The notes below the pieces were generated by a model. It did not search any database and had not been told where the DNA came from. It saw only the letters and a list, made by a program, of their open reading frames with translations. A program made the position numbers and the translations under genes. Source: Candolleomyces eurysporus (Eukaryota > Basidiomycota > Agaricomycetes > Agaricales > Psathyrellaceae). Taken from it: 64,000 nucleotides of DNA. Numbering within the stretch: position 1 is the stretch's first letter; every line of letters begins with the position of its first letter. The stretch is from NCBI GenBank assembly GCA_027579435.1, contig JANBPK010000812.1, forward strand, positions 181,204-245,203, in the 5' to 3' direction. Below are positions 1-12,241 of the stretch, piece by piece.

Positions 1-1086
1 ACGACACTGCAGAGCAGGAACGAGAAGACTATACCAAGGAGGTCAAGATTTGCCTCCGCCGGCATACATGTAAGGTTACGCATTGGAGGGTCCACGACTA
101 TCATATGATCGAAGTTATCAGATTCAGCTTGTTGTCACTTCCATCGGTTGGAGCAGCCTGTGACGTACATTTACTGCTCTGTACGAAGCGCGCCAAGAAA
201 ATAATTTCCAAGACGTGGATGGCCTAGGTTCGAGTGTGTTGTTAGTACGTCCTGGCAGCCAAGGAATGACTCATAGACACTGACAACGAACTGGAGAACC
301 AGGAATGCGAGTGGTACTTCGCCTGTTCTAGAGATGGCGCATAATCGGACGAGCAGAATAGCTAGTACCTGGTTCAATTACAGAGTGATCACTGTAGGTG
401 GCTTCAGGTACCTTCTGACATGATGGTCGCAACCTTTGTTGATACTGTGAACAGGTATTTGTGTCGGCCGATTTAGCGAGAATTATCCAAAAGAGGCATA
501 CCAGCTGTACGGACAAAGGCAGAACGACATTGTTCAGCTGAAAGATTCGTTGGTAGACCGTCTGAAGAAGGTTTTGTGACTGTTCAAGCCTTTCAGATAA
601 TCCAACGAGGATGTGCGCTCACAAGTAAGCGAGATCGCCCCATGAGCGAGAATGTAGTAGCGGAGAGCGAAGAACAGGACTTTTGGCAGGCTTAGCGGTG
701 TTGGCCACATTAATTGAACCTATTGATGAAGTGGAAAGTCAAGAGGAGCTTATAAATATCGGGGGATTTTCTTTACCTCGTCCGGAAAGGTATGCACAAA
801 GTCGGCAACCTTCGAAGAAGGATTGAGGTCAGGGTGATTGTAAGACAGTCATCCCGAGATGTGAAAGGACCTACAGTGAGGGCGAAGCTGCCAACTCCCT
901 AGCATAATATCAGTGGAAAATGTGGTGGGTGTGCTTTTCGAATCTCAGCACGCACAACATACTGTTATAGCGCAAGTTCAACTCGAATTTTCCGCCAGGT
1001 AGGTCAAAAAGGCTTACGTTCACATATTTAGTTGAGGTATATGCTTGAACGATAGCGTCGTAAATGGTGTCCTTGGGTGTAGACAT
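1..1086 (-). CDS. DUF6533 membrane protein, copy 1 (clade I), 3' end off window
   Basis: Partial gene: the start codon (1084-1086) and roughly the first two thirds are present, and the rest lies beyond base 1. Exon 1 encodes MSTPKDTIYDAIVQAY and ends at a GTAAGC donor. A 6-nt second exon (TATGTT, 956-961) lies between CAG and GTGCGT, followed by 24-nt (G-V-G-S-F-A-L-T) and 33-nt (VADFVHTFPDE) exons. Next comes the DUF6533 signature VQLMWPTPLSLPKVLFF with RYY. Further exons carry AILLVRL, then a loop with the CMPA motif. I saw no break in the visible part. It belongs with copies 2-6 by its N-terminus. The exon carrying AILLVRL reads RLCAISRTGE where sister copies have RVYAFSGKDK, a diverged version of a conserved loop. 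Confidence 0.82.
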
Positions 1087-1980
1087 GACTCTTCGACTGT
1101 GCGATTTAGGACTGCAGAGAGGTCGATAGAGAGTCTGTGCGAAGAGTAAGCTTTAAATCTATGGTTGGGCGCATCTCTCCCTTCTGATCATCTTTGAACG
1201 ACTCGGGTAATTGTGATTATCATCATATATAGTCTTTCAACCTTTCCTTTCAAAGTTCACGAGTAAGGCACTCAGCACCGGTCACCTCGCGAACATATTG
1301 AAAGGCCTTTACTTGTTTCCATTGATGTCAATCGGCGGTTTCGTCAATCAGAACCTGTGTTCTTCTATTGGACTTCTTTGCCTCAGTATGTCCCTGGGAT
1401 CATGCTCTCGGACGCTTCCAGTACTCTGCCCATGTTCTATTCCGACCAAATGTACCCCTCTATCGTCGACTCTATTTCAAGGCTGTTTCATCTGCTTCTT
1501 GTTCACCCTTATTTTCGAGCTCTCTGATCTTCTATTGGGAAAGCTTTCTATCACCGATCTTATTCTGCTTTATCGCTTTTGATTCTGCCCTTACTTGCAA
1601 ACAGTTTTCGTACGGTAGTTTGGAGGGCCGTAAGAACAGATACATTGGCCTTCTGAACGTTATCGATCTCCTCTACTCCCTGTGTGTTCAAGGAGTGGTT
1701 ACTCGAATCGCCCCGATTTGCGAGCGGCATTGAGGAAAGTGGGCCTCGAGATTCGCTCTAGCGATGAATCCAACCGCATCATTTTTAGAGACAAGTGCAC
1801 CCTCACGGTAGGTGTGCTCAGCCAAGAGCGTCACTGGGGGAGCATTCGAATGCATCATATGTTGTGAAGATTGACGGGTCTGAGGTGAGGTGCTTCGAAT
1901 AGTGATAAACATCTGTGTATCATTTGCAATAGCAGTGGGATAGGCATATTGAATCAGAGCGATACTCCAGGGAACTATCA
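1087..1980. other. gene-poor stretch upstream of copy 1
   Basis: Holds the upstream region of copy 1, with a CATATATAG box near 1213-1221. Plus-strand open frames at 1298-1733 show no family, no splice-supported extension and no conserved motif. I assign no gene here. Confidence 0.4.
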
Positions 1981-2330
1981 TGGAGTTTCTCATCTGGCTG
2001 GGAATGTGTGCGCAAAATCAGCGATCTGCCCAGGATTCGATCAATTCAGTGGGTGCACTGGGGAAGCGGTTTGAACTATGTACGTACCACGAGAGACAAC
2101 GCGCTGACTCCCCCGCGGTAGATACAGCACTTCAGATGGCTGCAAAGAAGCAATATCTCCAAGCTCGTACAATAAATATCAAATTAATCATCACCAAAGG
2201 CTCCGAGTCCGTCCTCTAATCTCGAAGTCGATGATTCTCACGTTCACATATATAGTAGAGCTGTGGCCATAAGAACATTGACGATGCCATTTTGGAAGCT
2301 GGTCATCCCTGAGCACTATCGGAGGGGTCG
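1980..2330 (-). pseudogene. decayed DUF6533 relic
   Basis: Two short blocks match clade I exons in order. Near 2240-2325 the minus strand keeps GCTCAGG, a garbled middle, then an S-S-T-x-Y-V-N codon run ending at a GTGAGA donor, as in exon 1 of copy 4. Near 1985-2035 it keeps the 33-nt exon (ADFxHTFP) with a 3-nt insertion before the acidic pair. The exons between and after are not recognisable. The relic lies directly upstream of copy 1 in the same orientation, so it looks like an old tandem neighbour that has died. Confidence 0.5.
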
Positions 2331-2808
2331 AGAGACGATGCACTCGAGTGCGAGATGCAGGGGAAGCAAAAAGGTTTATGGCAAACGAGCCTGTAACACT
2401 CGCTATCGTTGTGAAACGGTTTGACTCTTCAATCACCCGTCCATATACATCTATGTTCATGGTTAGGTGAGAAACTGAGGAAAGTATCGCAGTAGTGCAG
2501 AATTTGTCTTCAGTATTCCATCGAACTTTTAACTGACTCATCTCCTTTGTTGAATGTGATATGTAGTTGTGGAGAACATTTGATATAGAGCAAGTGAGAT
2601 GGCATTGCCATTAAAAAACAGCAAACGTAGCCTAAATACAAACGAGGCTCTGGAAAGATACACCACCTGCACCGCAGAGCTGAAACATGAAATGGAGCGA
2701 ATCTCCACGTCTTCCCCGCATCTCGCTCGCTGGGTACGTCGGCCAGGGATTCTCCCTAGAAGCAGAGCGGAACAAAAGGGATGTGTTTGAACCACCTGAT
2801 TCTGCGCC

Positions 2809-4456
2809 TTAATCCCTCAAAAAANTCTAATACCCAGATCGAATGCAGATCATTACCAACATACGCCAATCGACCCGTTGAAGGACATAGCGAGGACCTC
2901 ATGTGCCTTACGGGTGATTTTGGGTTGGCCTTGATGCGAGTGAATGTCCACTCTGAGGAACTGTTGCTGGCGGAAAGGGGCGTTGAAATGACCCCAAAAG
3001 GGCCCTCTTTCCATGGCGTTGGGGAGACCAGCATGTAAAGGCATCCAGACGAATATTTGGGATTGCTGATATTCGCTTCTAGCGATGTGCTAAGAGGAAC
3101 TGGGAGAGTATACCGTCCAACAAGCGTGAGATGGGGGAAGCCGTCGGGTCTCGTGAGATCAAGTTTGCGTCTTGTTATTTCAAGGCGAATGCTATTGGCA
3201 TCGTAGTGATATTGAACCATATCATACGTGAGGGATGACTGGGATTGGCGGAGGAGGGTGTCCGGTGGAACGCGAATTCCACCTGGCACTCCGCGCGGTT
3301 GACTGCGAATCGATCCCTCTGGATGCGGCGCTTTCAGAACCAGACTGGGTAGAATTACGAAGGGACCGGATCCCTGAGACGCTTGAACCTCTTCACACTC
3401 CTCGGTTTGCCATAATGAAACAGCACCGACTTCAGCGATTCCGACGATATAGTCATTCAGGACAGAGATCTTGACCAGACGAACGGTTAGTCCAAGCCTT
3501 GCGCTCGCATCAAGTCAGAAACAACTAACCTGCGATTCGCCTTCAGCTCGTAGAGGAAGTAGAGTGTCCCCCTTGCGAGAGAGGTTCCGGACAACGACGG
3601 TGTTGGAAGATTGCTGAACCGCCAAGTATTCCCAATCCGTTATGCGGCATACAGCCTCAAAAGCAAACGAATATTCAACTGGGATCTCCCGAATTACTCG
3701 GATTTCTGGGTTCTCCGGGAGTGGCCCAACTTCGTAGACACGGCAGCTATGAAAAGGACATTAAGCCGAAAGAACGTACGGGATCGAGGAATCACTGACA
3801 TTCCTGTCGTGCCGGTCGGCTCTGCCATGCTGGCAGTAAATCTCAGAAACGAGGAGCGGTAAACGGGCTCACTGATGGTCTTGACCTCGGCTGATGTTTC
3901 AATCGTGAATATATCGAGGGCTTCGGGGTCGTGCTCCGATCGGTGAGATAGGGTTGGCACTCCCAAGTCCCAGAGGGTGATGAACCAGCGGTACTGATGC
4001 GACAGGCCTAGGCTGATCAGGTATCGCCCGCCCGGTACCAAATAAACTTGGAAGAAATTGCCGCTCCCAAAAGAGTGCTCCTTGTAAGAAAGAGCACTAT
4101 CTGGTCCCATCTTCGCGTACCGGTGGACCTTATCTCGCCATCTGGTAGGACCCAGAGCTGCTCGCTGCAGCTCTACCGAGCTCATGGTGTCGATCGGAAA
4201 CGACGGCTCGAACAGGTGGTTCTCGCGGCACATTGTCCGTAAGGCATTCTTCCAAAAACGCTCGTCCGACACGCTCCTTCTGAGGCTTTGACATGTCTGT
4301 AGCTCAGAACGTGAGCTGTCCAGAATTCGGTGCCGATGCTTCCACGTAGCTCACCTGTCCAAGCCGAAACAAGTCCAGAGGTTCGATGTTGCGAAAGATT
4401 TGTAGGTGAAGCTCGTGTGCTAAGCGTAAAAGATGCGGAAGTTCGATCGGGTCCAT
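2809..4456 (-). CDS. F-box protein with propeller-like C-terminal region
   Basis: Four exons: 4355-4456, 3800-4296, 3530-3746 and 2809-3469. All splice phases agree and give about 491 residues. Exon 1 holds the F-box (LPHLLRLAHELHLQIFRNIE, then PLDLFRLGQ), the SKP1-binding motif of SCF ubiquitin ligases. Exon 2 begins with ERFWKNAL and a WRDKV segment typical of the basidiomycete family that follows the F-box with a weakly conserved beta-propeller-like region (VKISVLNDYIVGIAE, ITDWEYLAV). Substrate unknown. The base N at 2825 falls in an A-run. Read literally the frame continues to a stop at 2756-2758. With the N dropped the protein ends VLDFLRD at 2809, the usual way this family ends, so I prefer that stop. 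Introns are 53-60 nt. It is transcribed away from the tRNA gene, about 70 bp upstream. Confidence 0.8.
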
Positions 4457-4518
4457 TGACTGTGGTGGTGGGAATCAGAAGAAACGGTCAACATAGATTA
4501 TCAGACGCTGAAACAACC

Positions 4519-4523
4519 AAAAA
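4519..4523 (-). terminator. Pol III terminator of tRNA-Arg
   Basis: Five T residues on the minus strand directly follow the discriminator base of the tRNA, the standard RNA polymerase III stop signal. Confidence 0.7.
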
Positions 4524-4619
4524 TGACCACCGCAGGACTCGAACCTGCAACCTTTTGGTGCCTATGCGGGTGCCGTTAAGCCATCGAAGCCAAACGCGCT
4601 ACCATTGCGCCAGGTAGCC
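4524..4619 (-). tRNA. tRNA-Arg(TCG): tRNA-Arg (anticodon TCG) with a 24-nt intron
   Basis: The cloverleaf folds fully. The acceptor stem is GGCTACC/GGTGGTC with two G-U pairs, and the D stem GCGC/GCGC. The anticodon stem TTTGG/CCAAA closes an interrupted loop, and the T stem is GCAGG/CCTGC with loop TTCGAGT and discriminator A. The anticodon TCG lies at 4585-4587, reading CGA codons. A 24-nt intron (4560-4583) sits one base 3' of the anticodon, the standard eukaryotic position. Internal promoters are visible: A box TGGCGCAATGG and a perfect B box GGTTCGAGTCC. Confidence 0.93.
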
Positions 4620-4989
4620 ATGTGGTGGCGGAGACTCGCTGACGTCACAATCCGAGGTCATGTCTCTAGGTCATGAAGGTCCCCAAGTGTCGCACAATAT
4701 CTGAACCTCAACATTTGCTCTTGAAAGCCGCTGTAGACAGCATTTTCAAGATGCCCTCGAGCCCACAGTTCGCGCACTTCGGTGGCGATCTCCATGACGT
4801 GTATGTAGGGCGCGGGGCATTGATGGCGATGATCGAATGCAGGGACGCGTGGCGATGCAATTAGCAGCCAAAGCAGTGGCGACTGGATGATAGTATCATT
4901 CATCGCTTTTCTCTTTCCAACTCTCACAGCAAAGCAACTTATTCAAGTTTCCTGAAACTACAGAGTCGACGGACTGTTTCTATAAAGAC

Positions 4990-5868
4990 ATGGCGCTGAA
5001 CTGGGCAATGCTGAACCCCAACCGCACTCCGGTGCCCCTGCCGGGGGAGATGACCATCATGACGGTGGATTCTGGAGTAGACTTGTTGTTGACGGTCCCG
5101 AATGCACCTCCAGCGGGCCCTTCGGATTCTGCTGGAGGACTGGGTGGATTCCAGAAACTGAAGGCAATAGGCAGGGTTTGGCTTACTGATCAACGGGTGC
5201 GCTCTACTCATCGTCTTTGCGCAGTAAAGCTGATGAACTGACTCTTTATTCTTTAAACAATACGCCCTCTTGGATCCACGTCATCTCTGCGCCCTCACGC
5301 ACGTCTTCATTGGCGAATCCCTCTTGGGAATATCGAACGAATGGATGCCAATACCCAAACCCTTAGTTCATCTTCGTCTCGGAGCCCAACTCCGCCTTCG
5401 AATCCTTATCAGTCCAGCTACACGCCATCCTTTCTACAGGATTCCACCAACCTACTTTCGGCTCGAACTACCTCACATTCCAACTGAAGCCTTCGCCAGA
5501 AGGCAATCTCACAGAAGGAACGAGTGTGGAGGTACGGTTCAAAGAACGAGCAATGTTCGAGTTCGTCGGGATCCTCGAAAAGACGAGAGAGAAGGCTATT
5601 TACATGAGGAGGCAAATGGCTGAGGATGAAGAAGGCTTGCGTGAGTTATCGTGTTTCTTTGCTCCTCCCCACATCTTCCTTCGTGGGCGCTTTCACTTCC
5701 TGAGATATTCGGGCCACCCAAGCTCCGCTTCTCCAGGCCCTCGATCTTGACTGACTCCCCCCTTCTTTGAACATAGCATCGTACACAATGCCAGCAGAGT
5801 CAAGCTCTGTCACTCTGGTCGGCGGCGTTCCGGTGGAGAACCCACCTGGGTACGACTTTTCTGGTTGA
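4990..5868 (+). CDS. WBP2-like GRAM-domain protein
   Basis: Three exons: 4990-5196, 5367-5640 and 5777-5868, giving 190 residues with consistent phases. The N-terminus MALNWAMLNPNRTPVPLP and TIMTVDSGVDL, then QKLKAIGRVWLTDQRFIFVS, are the hallmark of the WW-domain-binding protein 2 family (a GRAM/PH-like fold). Exon 2 continues FHQPTFGSNYLTFQLKPSPE and VEVRFKERAMFEFVGILEK. The C-terminus carries a PPGY motif, the PPxY ligand of WW domains, which links these proteins to WW-containing partners such as NEDD4-type ligases in animals. Role in fungi is not established. The first intron, about 170 nt, is long for this genome. The gene is intact. Confidence 0.92.
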
Positions 5869-6791
5869 TCCCGCTCTCCATGTTAAGCCTTCGGTCTTCA
5901 ATGCACTGTATAATTATGATGTAGTACCACGATTTTGATTCAGCTCTCAAGGGACGTTTTCGGTTTCACAGGGAGGATGTACAGATATAGTTTCAACATA
6001 ATTTGCTCGATATCTTCCGAAGGAACTCTACTCGTCCTGAGATGCCCACTGACACTCCCAGGTGCAAGAGGATGGATAAATGGAGCGACCCAAAACCTAT
6101 AATACAAGTGCTACAGCTCGGAATTGTCTTACACGAAACAAAATCCGTTGAGACCGGTAAATACGAGCAGGGTTCTGTCGTTGATGCGACCCTTGTTACG
6201 AATTCCACTAAATACCAACCCGCGGAGCCCGGGAGAAAACCCACTGTCCTCGCGGGCGCAGTGACATCACGCTTCCAAGAAACCGGAATCACATCCGAAC
6301 GATGACCCACAAGAAGCCCACAACCAAGTTCTAGCCAACCTTCCAACGTGAGTAGACGGACACGGAGCAAGTCCTCTTCAAGTTCCGATTCGGAGGAACT
6401 GACTTACAAGAATCGACTTTCTCGACCATTGAAGGTTCTCATCCCCATGCTTTAGCTTCCCTCCCTTCTATTTTCTCATTAGGAAGACCCCCCTGTGAGC
6501 TGACCGACCGTCACTGTGGTCACCGCAGACCAGCAGGTACCCCAAATGCTGATTCCCTCCACCCACTTCTCAATGTGTAGCTCTGATCCCGATCCCGCTC
6601 CAAATCTCTGTGCATCGTCTGAATCCCACCTACCCCAACCCCAAGCCCGCTGTTATAGTGACTCCTTTGCCCTCTGCTCATATGGGTTGTGGATGCCCAA
6701 GTACCCGTGCCCTGAGTACCAAAATCGAAGATGTCGTAGGTGTTTTCGGGACCAAGGCCCATTGCTCTTGAGGTGCTAAAGCTGAGAGAGA
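5869..6791. other. intergenic, no gene seen
   Basis: Lies between the convergent 3' ends of the WBP2-like gene and DUF6533 copy 2. Overlapping open frames on both strands (about 5990-6370) have no recognisable motif or conserved splice sites. Confidence 0.4.
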
Positions 6792-8763
6792 TTAATCATG
6801 AGTGAACAAAACAGACTCTGTGCCCCCAAGTCGGCGAGAGCAAAGAGCACGCAACACGCACCTGTAATCGTAATACCCATTCAAACTCCCACTTCGCCCT
6901 GCCCCGCCCTCAAGGCCGCGTATGATTCTTTGGCGTCTTTCGTGTTCGGCTGTGGCCCTGAGGTGGAGGAGCATACGAGTGGAGAGGACTGCGTGAAGAT
7001 TGACTTCCGTTCTGCAAATAAAGAAGCAAGAAATGATAAATTAGTTTGGGAAGCACCCTTTGAGGAGAGTGCGTGAAGACGGACTGTGCGAGTAGGTATT
7101 TGAATCCTCCATGCTGATTGTATTTCGGTTAGCAGAACCAACAGAACATGGAAAGTGGTTAACTGACGGGTGCGGCGAAGACCACGACAATATTCGCAGC
7201 GGCTAGGACTGGTAACGGATTCGATAAGTCTTTCAGAATACAACAAGGTAGCTGAAACCTCACCCGACATGCACACGAAATAAAAGATTCCATCCCGGTA
7301 GAACACGGCTAATAACGAGTTTTTGAAGTCCCTGTACTCCTTATAGGCGATAATAATCATGATGCTCATCACAACTGTCTCAACCAAGGTAGAAATCCGT
7401 AGTACACGGTACGATTGAGTTGTTCAATTCCGAAACCAGAAGCGGTGTATGTGGGTCATATTAATGACATAAAAAAGCAACAAGTATGCGGTGCTCACCA
7501 AATAGACTCCCGAGTACGAGCGAGAAACAGGTTCCTAGTAGGAAGTGCCGCGCATCGAAGGGCATGCAAGTGATGTTGGACACAGGAAAGCGGATGACTG
7601 TCAAATTACAGCCGTGATGAGCACTCGAGCTCCGAACACATAGGATGACAAGCGACGCGTACACTTCACGGTTTCAAGATATCGTCCAAAGAGGGTGAAG
7701 GCAGATACGTGTATCCCCTGTTTGCGGTGCAAGAGGAGCTCGAAGTTAGATGGGTTCTCAGGAGAGGAAGGTAGCTTCGATTGGCTCACCACAAACTGTA
7801 ACAGGAGGAACACGAGGAGCCGCTTGTCTTTTCCAGAGAAAGCATAGACCCGGATGAGTAAGATAGCTGTGAGGGTCCGAGTGTCAGATGAGTTTGAGCT
7901 GAAGACGGAATGCGAAAGAGTAGACGATATTGAAATCTCATGAGATCCGTGGTGCTCCGTAAGTCGTCCATCATCGACCGTAGGTCGGAACTGATGATGA
8001 CTCTGACTCCGAGAAGAATGATAGAATTGAAGAGGGTAGGGACGAACACGAACCTTCGGATCCCATGACGACAAACTTGGATGAAACTGGATTGATCAAT
8101 ACGTGATTAAAATCGTAAGATGGCGAGCACGTTGAGCACTGCGCAAATAGGTGCGATTCAAAACGAATGGACTTACTCCCGACTCGATAGAAGGCGGATT
8201 TGCATTGTTCGGGTGACATATTTGCCGGGAGTCCATCTACACGCGTCACCTGAGGGAACCAAACCGAGAGGTAAGACGAGACTCACACGCAAGAGCGAAT
8301 ACCGCGTTGACCAGAACGTAGTACCGGACTAGGAAGAACAGGAGCTTCGGGAGACTTCGCGGAGTTGGCCACATCAAGCGAACCTGAAAAGGTAAGTGAA
8401 CGGAGGTGGCTGAAATTGAATATGAAACAGATGGATGTCATCGCAGACGACATACCTCATCGGGAAATGTATGTACGAAGTCGGCAACCTGCGGAGGAGG
8501 ACGTGGTTTTCAGCTGACCTGGGAATGCGAACAGGACTTGAAGAGAGACATACGAGAAAGGCGAGCCCGCTGACACCCTGAGGGGAACTGTTAGTCCAAA
8601 ACCTAGGCTTTGGGCACAGCGACCTACAAGATACTGCAAGAGGTAAACACCTGAATTCACCCAAAGATAACGGAAATCAATGACTCACGCTCACATACTT
8701 CGTCGTCCTGTACCCCTCCACAATAGCATCGACCACCTCCTTTTGAGTGGCGGCGATGTCCAT
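6792..8763 (-). CDS. DUF6533 membrane protein, copy 2 (clade I)
   Basis: Starts at 8761-8763 (MDIAATQKEVVDAIVEGY). The 6-nt exon TATCTT is at 8628-8633, followed by 24-nt (GVSGLAFL) and 33-nt (VADFVHTFPDE) exons, then VRLMWPTPRSLPKLLFFLV. Later exons carry DGLPANMSPEQCKSAFYRVG, AILLIRVYAFSGKDKRLLVF, IHVSAFTLFGRYLETV, the loop NITCMPFD, FYRDGIFYFVCMS, and the last exon VNLHAVLSTRMLLHLRATAE. The C-terminal tail is glycine- and arginine-rich (GLEGGAGRSG) and unlike other copies. Every expected exon is found with canonical splice sites, so it looks functional. It points toward copy 1, opposite to copies 3-6. Confidence 0.87.
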
Positions 8764-9995
8764 GTCACTCCAGTACGTCGCAGACTACTGGTGCTCGTGG
8801 AAGAGGTTGGGTGTGGGGTGTCTCCGAGGGTTACGGCAGAAATGGGGACGAACAAGAAGATATATAGCAGAACATCAATGTGGGTTATGGCAGTGTGATA
8901 TCTACCGCCGCCCGTTGCGGCAAACACACGCGGAGGCAAACAGATAGCTGCTAGGCTTCTAAGAAGTTGTGAAGGGCCCATTGTAGGAGTAACCTACAGA
9001 AGTATCAGCGAAACATCAATATTCCTATGTTACAATGTGAGCGTTGCGGAGCCAGCACAGAGAGCATCTTTCATCATATACAACCAACAGCCCAACATTC
9101 TACAGGATTGAAACCTGCCTGTGGTGTAGTGTCAGCCTTAACAGACTCCAAATTCCGCTAAGGTCGGAAAGGGTGTTGAGGCTTTCAGAGCATAAGCAGG
9201 TTTGAGGCGGTGTTTTTGATGCTCGTTCATTGACGCCCACCTCGGTCACCGGTTCAGACTCGGTGTTGGGAAATGGGAAGGTAAACGTGGTTGATTTGAA
9301 GCGAGTGTCGGCCGCATGCCTGCGATCAATCACAAATATCAGATGGCATCAAAGCTACCATCAAAACATGGCAGCACACCATGATTTTGAGCGGTCCCTC
9401 TCTGCGACGGGTCAGAGGGAGCCGGAAGTTCCCAGCTCCTCTCCTGCTGGACAACGTGCCTCTATATATATAGGAATTGCTCTGAACCGGGCTTCATGGC
9501 ATAAGTTTGTGTTCAACTGTTCCACCCATGACGTCTCAGGACCTGAATACCGGCCACAGCACGGGAACACCCAACAGCATAATAGAACAGCAATGTTCCA
9601 AGATTCTTTGAGAAATGCTTTCACCAACACGGTAAAACGCCACTGGTCACGCTTTTTAACTTCATTGCTACAGCGCCGGTGTGCTGTTCCATGTCAATGG
9701 TCGGACGACTGACGTACGTCTCGGCAAATTTGATAGCGGTAGTGAATAACTTTGCCAGTCAAAGTTCCGACAGGTTCTATGGCAGGTAAAGGCGTCTTTG
9801 GGGACCGCCCATGACGTGATGTTTCTCGACGTTCCGGCACCGTTATAGCCTTGAGGGTATCGCGGGTGAGTCTGGTACATGTACCGAGGGCGATTATATA
9901 CTGATATCCACGCAGCCCTGAATTGGAGCTGCCCTTTTCTCTTTCGCCATCCCGTCTCTAGCTGCCCATCTGCACATACCAGCTGTGAGATAGTC
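8764..9995. other. divergent intergenic region between copies 2 and 3
   Basis: Both flanking DUF6533 genes are transcribed outward from here. TATATAT boxes lie near 8858-8866 (about 95 bp upstream of copy 2), 9464-9474 and 9893-9899 (about 100 bp upstream of copy 3). An open frame at 9230-9712 has no recognisable domain and reads as chance. Confidence 0.4.
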
Positions 9996-11678
9996 ATGGG
10001 TGATCCAATTCAAGAAATGTCTGATGCTCTTCGGGAAGGTCTATTTGCATTGTCATATGTGAATGTAAGGAACGAGTTTTTCTGATATCGGACATTGACT
10101 TACATTTTTCCCGTCGATAGCGCGTCGTATGTCTGAATTTAGCTCAAGTGTTGGCGGAATGGAGTTGACCGATACATCAGGGAATGAGTGCATGTACTCT
10201 CGCTGTGAGTCGTTCTTTCGCATCCGTCTCGGTAGTGCTCCTTATAAAGGGGATGGATCAGCTTATCGATTTTCTACACACGTTGCCTGACGAGGTAAGC
10301 TTCACTCATCGTATCGACTTCCTTCCTGGACGCCACCCTTTGACCACGCGTTCGTAGCTCCGGCTCATGTGGCCAGCCCCGCAAAGTTTACCGAAAGCGT
10401 TGTTTTTCCTGGTACGATACGTTGCTCTGCTTCATACAATTTTCGCAATGGCGTGTAAGGACTTGTCTTCACCAAGAAGTTTGGAGGTAGATTAACACTT
10501 GGACACAGATGGACTTCCTACGAATCTCACGCCAGATGAATGTCGGCGTGCTTTCTACCGCGTGGGAGGTAAGGATACTGTTTAATTTCTGTTGAGGATT
10601 CAGCCAAATCAATGAACATCCAACAGCAACGAATATCACAGTGATAATTGCGTCTGAAAGTCAGTACCGAATTGACTCTTTGAACAACATTCTGAAACTG
10701 AGATCGTCAGTGATTTTGATTGTGCGTCTCTACGCATTCTCAGGGAGGAGCAAACGACTTCTCATCTTCCTAGTCATTCATACCGTCGTAGGTGGCAATG
10801 ATGCGTCTTCATATTATTGCACTTAGCTTTGGCTTTGGGAACAGATAGTCTTTGGTGCAGCAATTGGCGTGTTTGCCGTCTTCCTTCGGGGGATGCGATG
10901 TAAGTCCTTCCATTGAACAGACAGCTTTCACTTCGGAAACGGCTTACATTCTTCGATAGGGGTACAGCTTCCAATACCTAAAAAGCTTGAGTGTATGCCT
11001 ATACGTGCAGAAGGAAATTTAGTGGCGGCCGTATACGCCCTCTTGCTTGAAAATATTGTTGGTGGGTTCAATCTCCCTTGAATTTACAAGGTTGTCTTCG
11101 ATGTTAAGTTCTTCTCCCAAGTTACGATGTCGTGCATGATATATATCGCGTACCGGAAGTACACTAGAGACGCCTTGGGGAACAGCCTCATGACCATCTT
11201 CTACAGGGATGGGATATCCTATTTCGTCATCCTGTCTGGTGCGTAGTATAAACTCTTTGTTCATTTCTCAATTAGACTCGTCATGACATTGATTCACAAT
11301 CAGCTTTGGCAACAGCAAACATTGCTGTAGCATTCTCAACCGATGTGCGTTTTCTACTGCCTCCCACACTTTCACTTCTAACTTCTTACCTGCAGAGTGG
11401 GCTGAAGTTTATGCTCTCTCAGTGAGTTCCTCTCGCTAGCTCACCCTGAGAATTCAGTCGTCGTTAGCTCGCATCTTCCCAGGCCCGAAGCCTCGATTCA
11501 TGCTATTCTTTCAACGCGGATGCTCCTACACCTTCGTTCTTGGTCTGAGCACGAACATAGGAAAGGCCCACGCGTATTCGGCACCCGGGATACCTGGACA
11601 GTCACAGGACTTGACTATTCGAGCAATGATCATTCATCGAGGCCTCGCGCAGCGCTTTCTCCGATGCGATTTACGTAG
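9996..11678 (+). CDS. DUF6533 membrane protein, copy 3 (clade I, most diverged)
   Basis: Starts at 9996 (MGDPIQEMSDALREGLFAL). The 6-nt exon here is CGCGTC (10121-10126), coding R-V instead of the usual aromatic plus aliphatic pair. The 33-nt exon reads LIDFLHTLPDE, and the DUF6533 core is LRLMWPAPQSLPKALFFLV. Further exons: DGLPTNLTPDECRRAFYRVG, VILIVRLYAFSGRSKRLLIF, KLECMPIRAEG, FYRDGISYFVILS, SGLKFMLSQ, and a last exon PEASIHAILSTRMLLHLRSW ending in a stop at 11676-11678. Splice sites are canonical except a GTAGGT donor after FLVIHTV. The copy has diverged in many positions, but no stop or frameshift was found. Confidence 0.83.
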
Positions 11679-12241
11679 TGAGCGTGTGGTACGGATTATT
11701 GTACGTCCCGCACAGCGAATCAGCGCGTTTTGCTTCCATCGTCACTTACTCATTCAGTCGATACTTCATCAATCTTCCTGCTTCTTAGTCGGGACTAGGC
11801 TACGCCACACGGGACATTCATATTCATAAATGATCGTCGGTTCGACCACACATACAGTAACTGCCTCAGTCGAGGGCTAACTTGAAGGACCTTTTGCTTT
11901 CTACCAAGGGACCCATGAACGGAGCCTCGAGGAAGAACGCGATTGAGTGGATTATTGGAAACGGGTGTACAATTTCTGTTGTAGCAACTGGATGACTGAA
12001 TGTTATCCGAAGCTTCTGTGACTCCACGTTGAGCTCCCAGAAATTTATTGTATGCACCATCTGTCAAATGTGGCAGATAAGAGTTGGCATCTCACAGCTT
12101 TCATGGGCGCAAGGAGACTGCTCAGATGCGCCCAGCATTGGCCAAGAACAAGTAACTTGAAGCGTTTCGTCTGCCATATCCTGTATATATGGCGCCGAAA
12201 TCAACGCTCTGCTCCCTCTTTGCGACTAACTTCCTCGAGGT
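11679..12241. other. upstream region of copy 4, duplicated before copy 5
   Basis: The block from about 12011 (AGCTTCTGTGACTCCACG) to the start of copy 4 aligns with the block from 15158 to the start of copy 5: shared CTGTCAAATxTGGCAG, GATGCGCCCA and the CTCGAGGTATG start context. A TATATATGG box lies at about 12183-12191. Minus-strand open frames here are shadows. Confidence 0.5.

Noticed and set aside
1298..1733. Overlapping plus-strand frames of 94 and 121 codons
   Set aside because: Different frames over the same bases, no domain, and no DUF6533 or other similarity seen.
9230..9712. A 160-codon plus-strand frame between copies 2 and 3
   Set aside because: No motif, no conserved copy before other DUF6533 genes, and composition like non-coding sequence.
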